DNA of 64,000 bases from Pseudokordiimonas caeni (GTDB lineage: Bacteria; Pseudomonadota; Alphaproteobacteria; Sphingomonadales; Kordiimonadaceae). Made by a program: the position numbers and the translations under genes. Below are positions 63,289-64,000 of this stretch, in pieces. The stretch is from contig NZ_JAPPRR010000001.1 of the NCBI RefSeq assembly GCF_026719705.1, forward strand, positions 496,001-560,000, in the 5' to 3' direction. The notes below the pieces were generated by a model that ran no database searches, was not told the DNA's origin, and saw only the letters and a program-made list of their open reading frames with translations. Numbering within the stretch: position 1 is the stretch's first letter; the number at the start of each line of letters is the position of its first letter.

Positions 63289-63648
63289 ATGCTGACGCTT
63301 TACGGCATCCCCAACTGCGACACGGTGAAAAAGGCGCGCGTGGCGCTTGATGAGGCGGGCATCGCCTACAGGTTCCACGACTTCCGCAAGGATGGCCTGA
63401 CGGCGGAGCTGGCGGGTGCGATGCTGGATGCGCTTGGGGGCGATCAGGTCATCAACCGGCGCGGCACGACGTGGCGCAAGTTCGATGCGGCCCGGCAGGC
63501 GGCTGCCGAAAATCGCGACGGCGCCATCGCGCTGATGCTGGCGGAGCCATCGGTGATCAAGCGCCCTGTCTGGCACAAGGACGGCGACTGGAGGCTCGGT
63601 TTCGCACCGAAAGATCAGGATGCCATCCGCACCTGGGCTGCAGCCTGA
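63289..63648 (+). CDS. ArsC/Spx-family protein (YffB-like)
   Basis: 119-residue thioredoxin-fold protein. 'LYGIPNCDTVKKARVALDEAGIAYRFHDFRKDGL' keeps a single Cys10 (CDTVKKA), as in ArsC-like and YffB proteins, not the CxxC of Spx. 'SVIKRPVW' near residue 90 is the family C-terminal block. Arsenate reduction is only a possibility; YffB-like roles in glutathione-dependent reduction are equally likely. AAGGAGG lies inside the CDF end, so the two genes are coupled. Confidence 0.85.
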   Translation: MLTLYGIPNCDTVKKARVALDEAGIAYRFHDFRKDGLTAELAGAMLDALGGDQVINRRGTTWRKFDAARQAAAENRDGAIALMLAEPSVIKRPVWHKDGDWRLGFAPKDQDAIRTWAAA

Positions 63649-63727
63649 TCAGGCAATGAGACAAGGGCGGCACCCAAGACCGTCCATCCATGATATCCTA
63701 TAACCCGAACAGGGAAGACACACAGCG

Positions 63728-64000
63728 ATGCAGGAAGTTTCGATTTATCAGGTGGACGCCTTCACCAGCAAGGCATTCGGCGGCAATCCGGCAGCAATCT
63801 GCCCGGTGCCCGAATTTCTCGACACTTCGGTGATGCAGTCGATCGCGCGCGAGAACAATCTGTCCGAGACCGCTTTCATCGTGCCGCGAGCCGACCGCAC
63901 GGAAGCGGATTATGACCTGCGCTGGTTCACGCCGTCGCTGGAGGTTGACCTTTGCGGCCATGCCACGCTTGCCTCGGGACTTGTCGTGATGCGGCATCTG
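63728..64000 (+). CDS. PhzF-family isomerase (cut by the window end)
   Basis: First 91 codons only. 'YQVDAFTSKAFGGNPAAICPV' and 'ARENNLSETAFIVPR' with the catalytic Glu of the second motif, then 'DLCGHATLASG', identify the PhzF / YddE epimerase-like fold. Runs off the window; the complete protein should be about 270-300 residues. Confidence 0.9.
   Translation, partial: MQEVSIYQVDAFTSKAFGGNPAAICPVPEFLDTSVMQSIARENNLSETAFIVPRADRTEADYDLRWFTPSLEVDLCGHATLASGLVVMRHL

Overview
The window reads as ordinary chromosome of a GC-rich alphaproteobacterium. Four things point there: a CcrM-type GANTC methyltransferase next to rnhB, an Fo operon ordered atpI-atpB-atpE-atpF'-atpF without the F1 genes, a GTTC-N7-GTTC LexA box, and the mutY / DUF721 / DsbA / SMC neighbourhood. 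A large TonB receptor with the 'EEIVVTAQ' N-terminus, PhaB and a photolyase suit an aerobic, probably aquatic heterotroph of the Kordiimonadales/Sphingomonadales kind; the order is a guess. I see no prophage, insertion sequence, CRISPR array, tRNA or rRNA.

Layout. 1-5.8 kb: minus-strand housekeeping run uvrC-pgsA-moaD-moaE, then folB with a pteridine-reductase-like SDR and a 2-hydroxyacid dehydrogenase. 6-10.6 kb: rpmF, an M48 lipoprotein peptidase overlapping a DinB-fold gene, and nadC/nadA behind a metallo-beta-lactamase-fold hydrolase. 10.6-11 kb: a non-coding block with a sigma-54 promoter, three tandem palindromes upstream of it, repeats and a long hairpin. 11-21 kb: modA, FAS1, pirin, photolyase, IclR/amidohydrolase, a solute-binding protein, phaB, DUF2239, an RlmI-like methyltransferase and a hemolysin-III protein. 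21.7-28.7 kb: a MacAB-like efflux cluster divergent from a TonB receptor. 28.8-37.5 kb: EAL protein, alkylsulfatase-like lipoprotein, esterase-SDR-PepSY run, and a copper oxidase/TolC-like operon. 37.6-42.5 kb: permease-deoC-two-domain aldehyde dehydrogenase, apparently a deoxynucleoside/deoxyribose pathway. 42.5-49.5 kb: second EAL protein, SOS-boxed radical SAM protein, old-yellow-enzyme relative, glutathione peroxidase, PhyH oxygenase, rmuC, and a 0.6 kb region with a small Arg-rich ORF and its own promoter and terminator. 49.5-64 kb: kinase-like APH protein, rnhB, ccrM, mutY, DUF721, two DsbA proteins, smc, the Fo operon, a CDF metal exporter, an ArsC-like protein and the start of a PhzF-family gene.

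The most interesting non-textbook signals are regulatory. (1) The sigma-54 promoter and palindrome array at 10.85-11.0 kb; a fourth copy of the palindrome lies at the extreme left edge in the same position relative to a gene end. (2) The DUF2239 promoter with two CCGGGTA sites. (3) The SOS box on the radical SAM gene. (4) Five GANTC sites packed in 44 bp in front of ccrM. (5) The orphan small-ORF transcript at 48.9-49.5 kb. Functions rest on sequence motifs read by eye; no database search was run.
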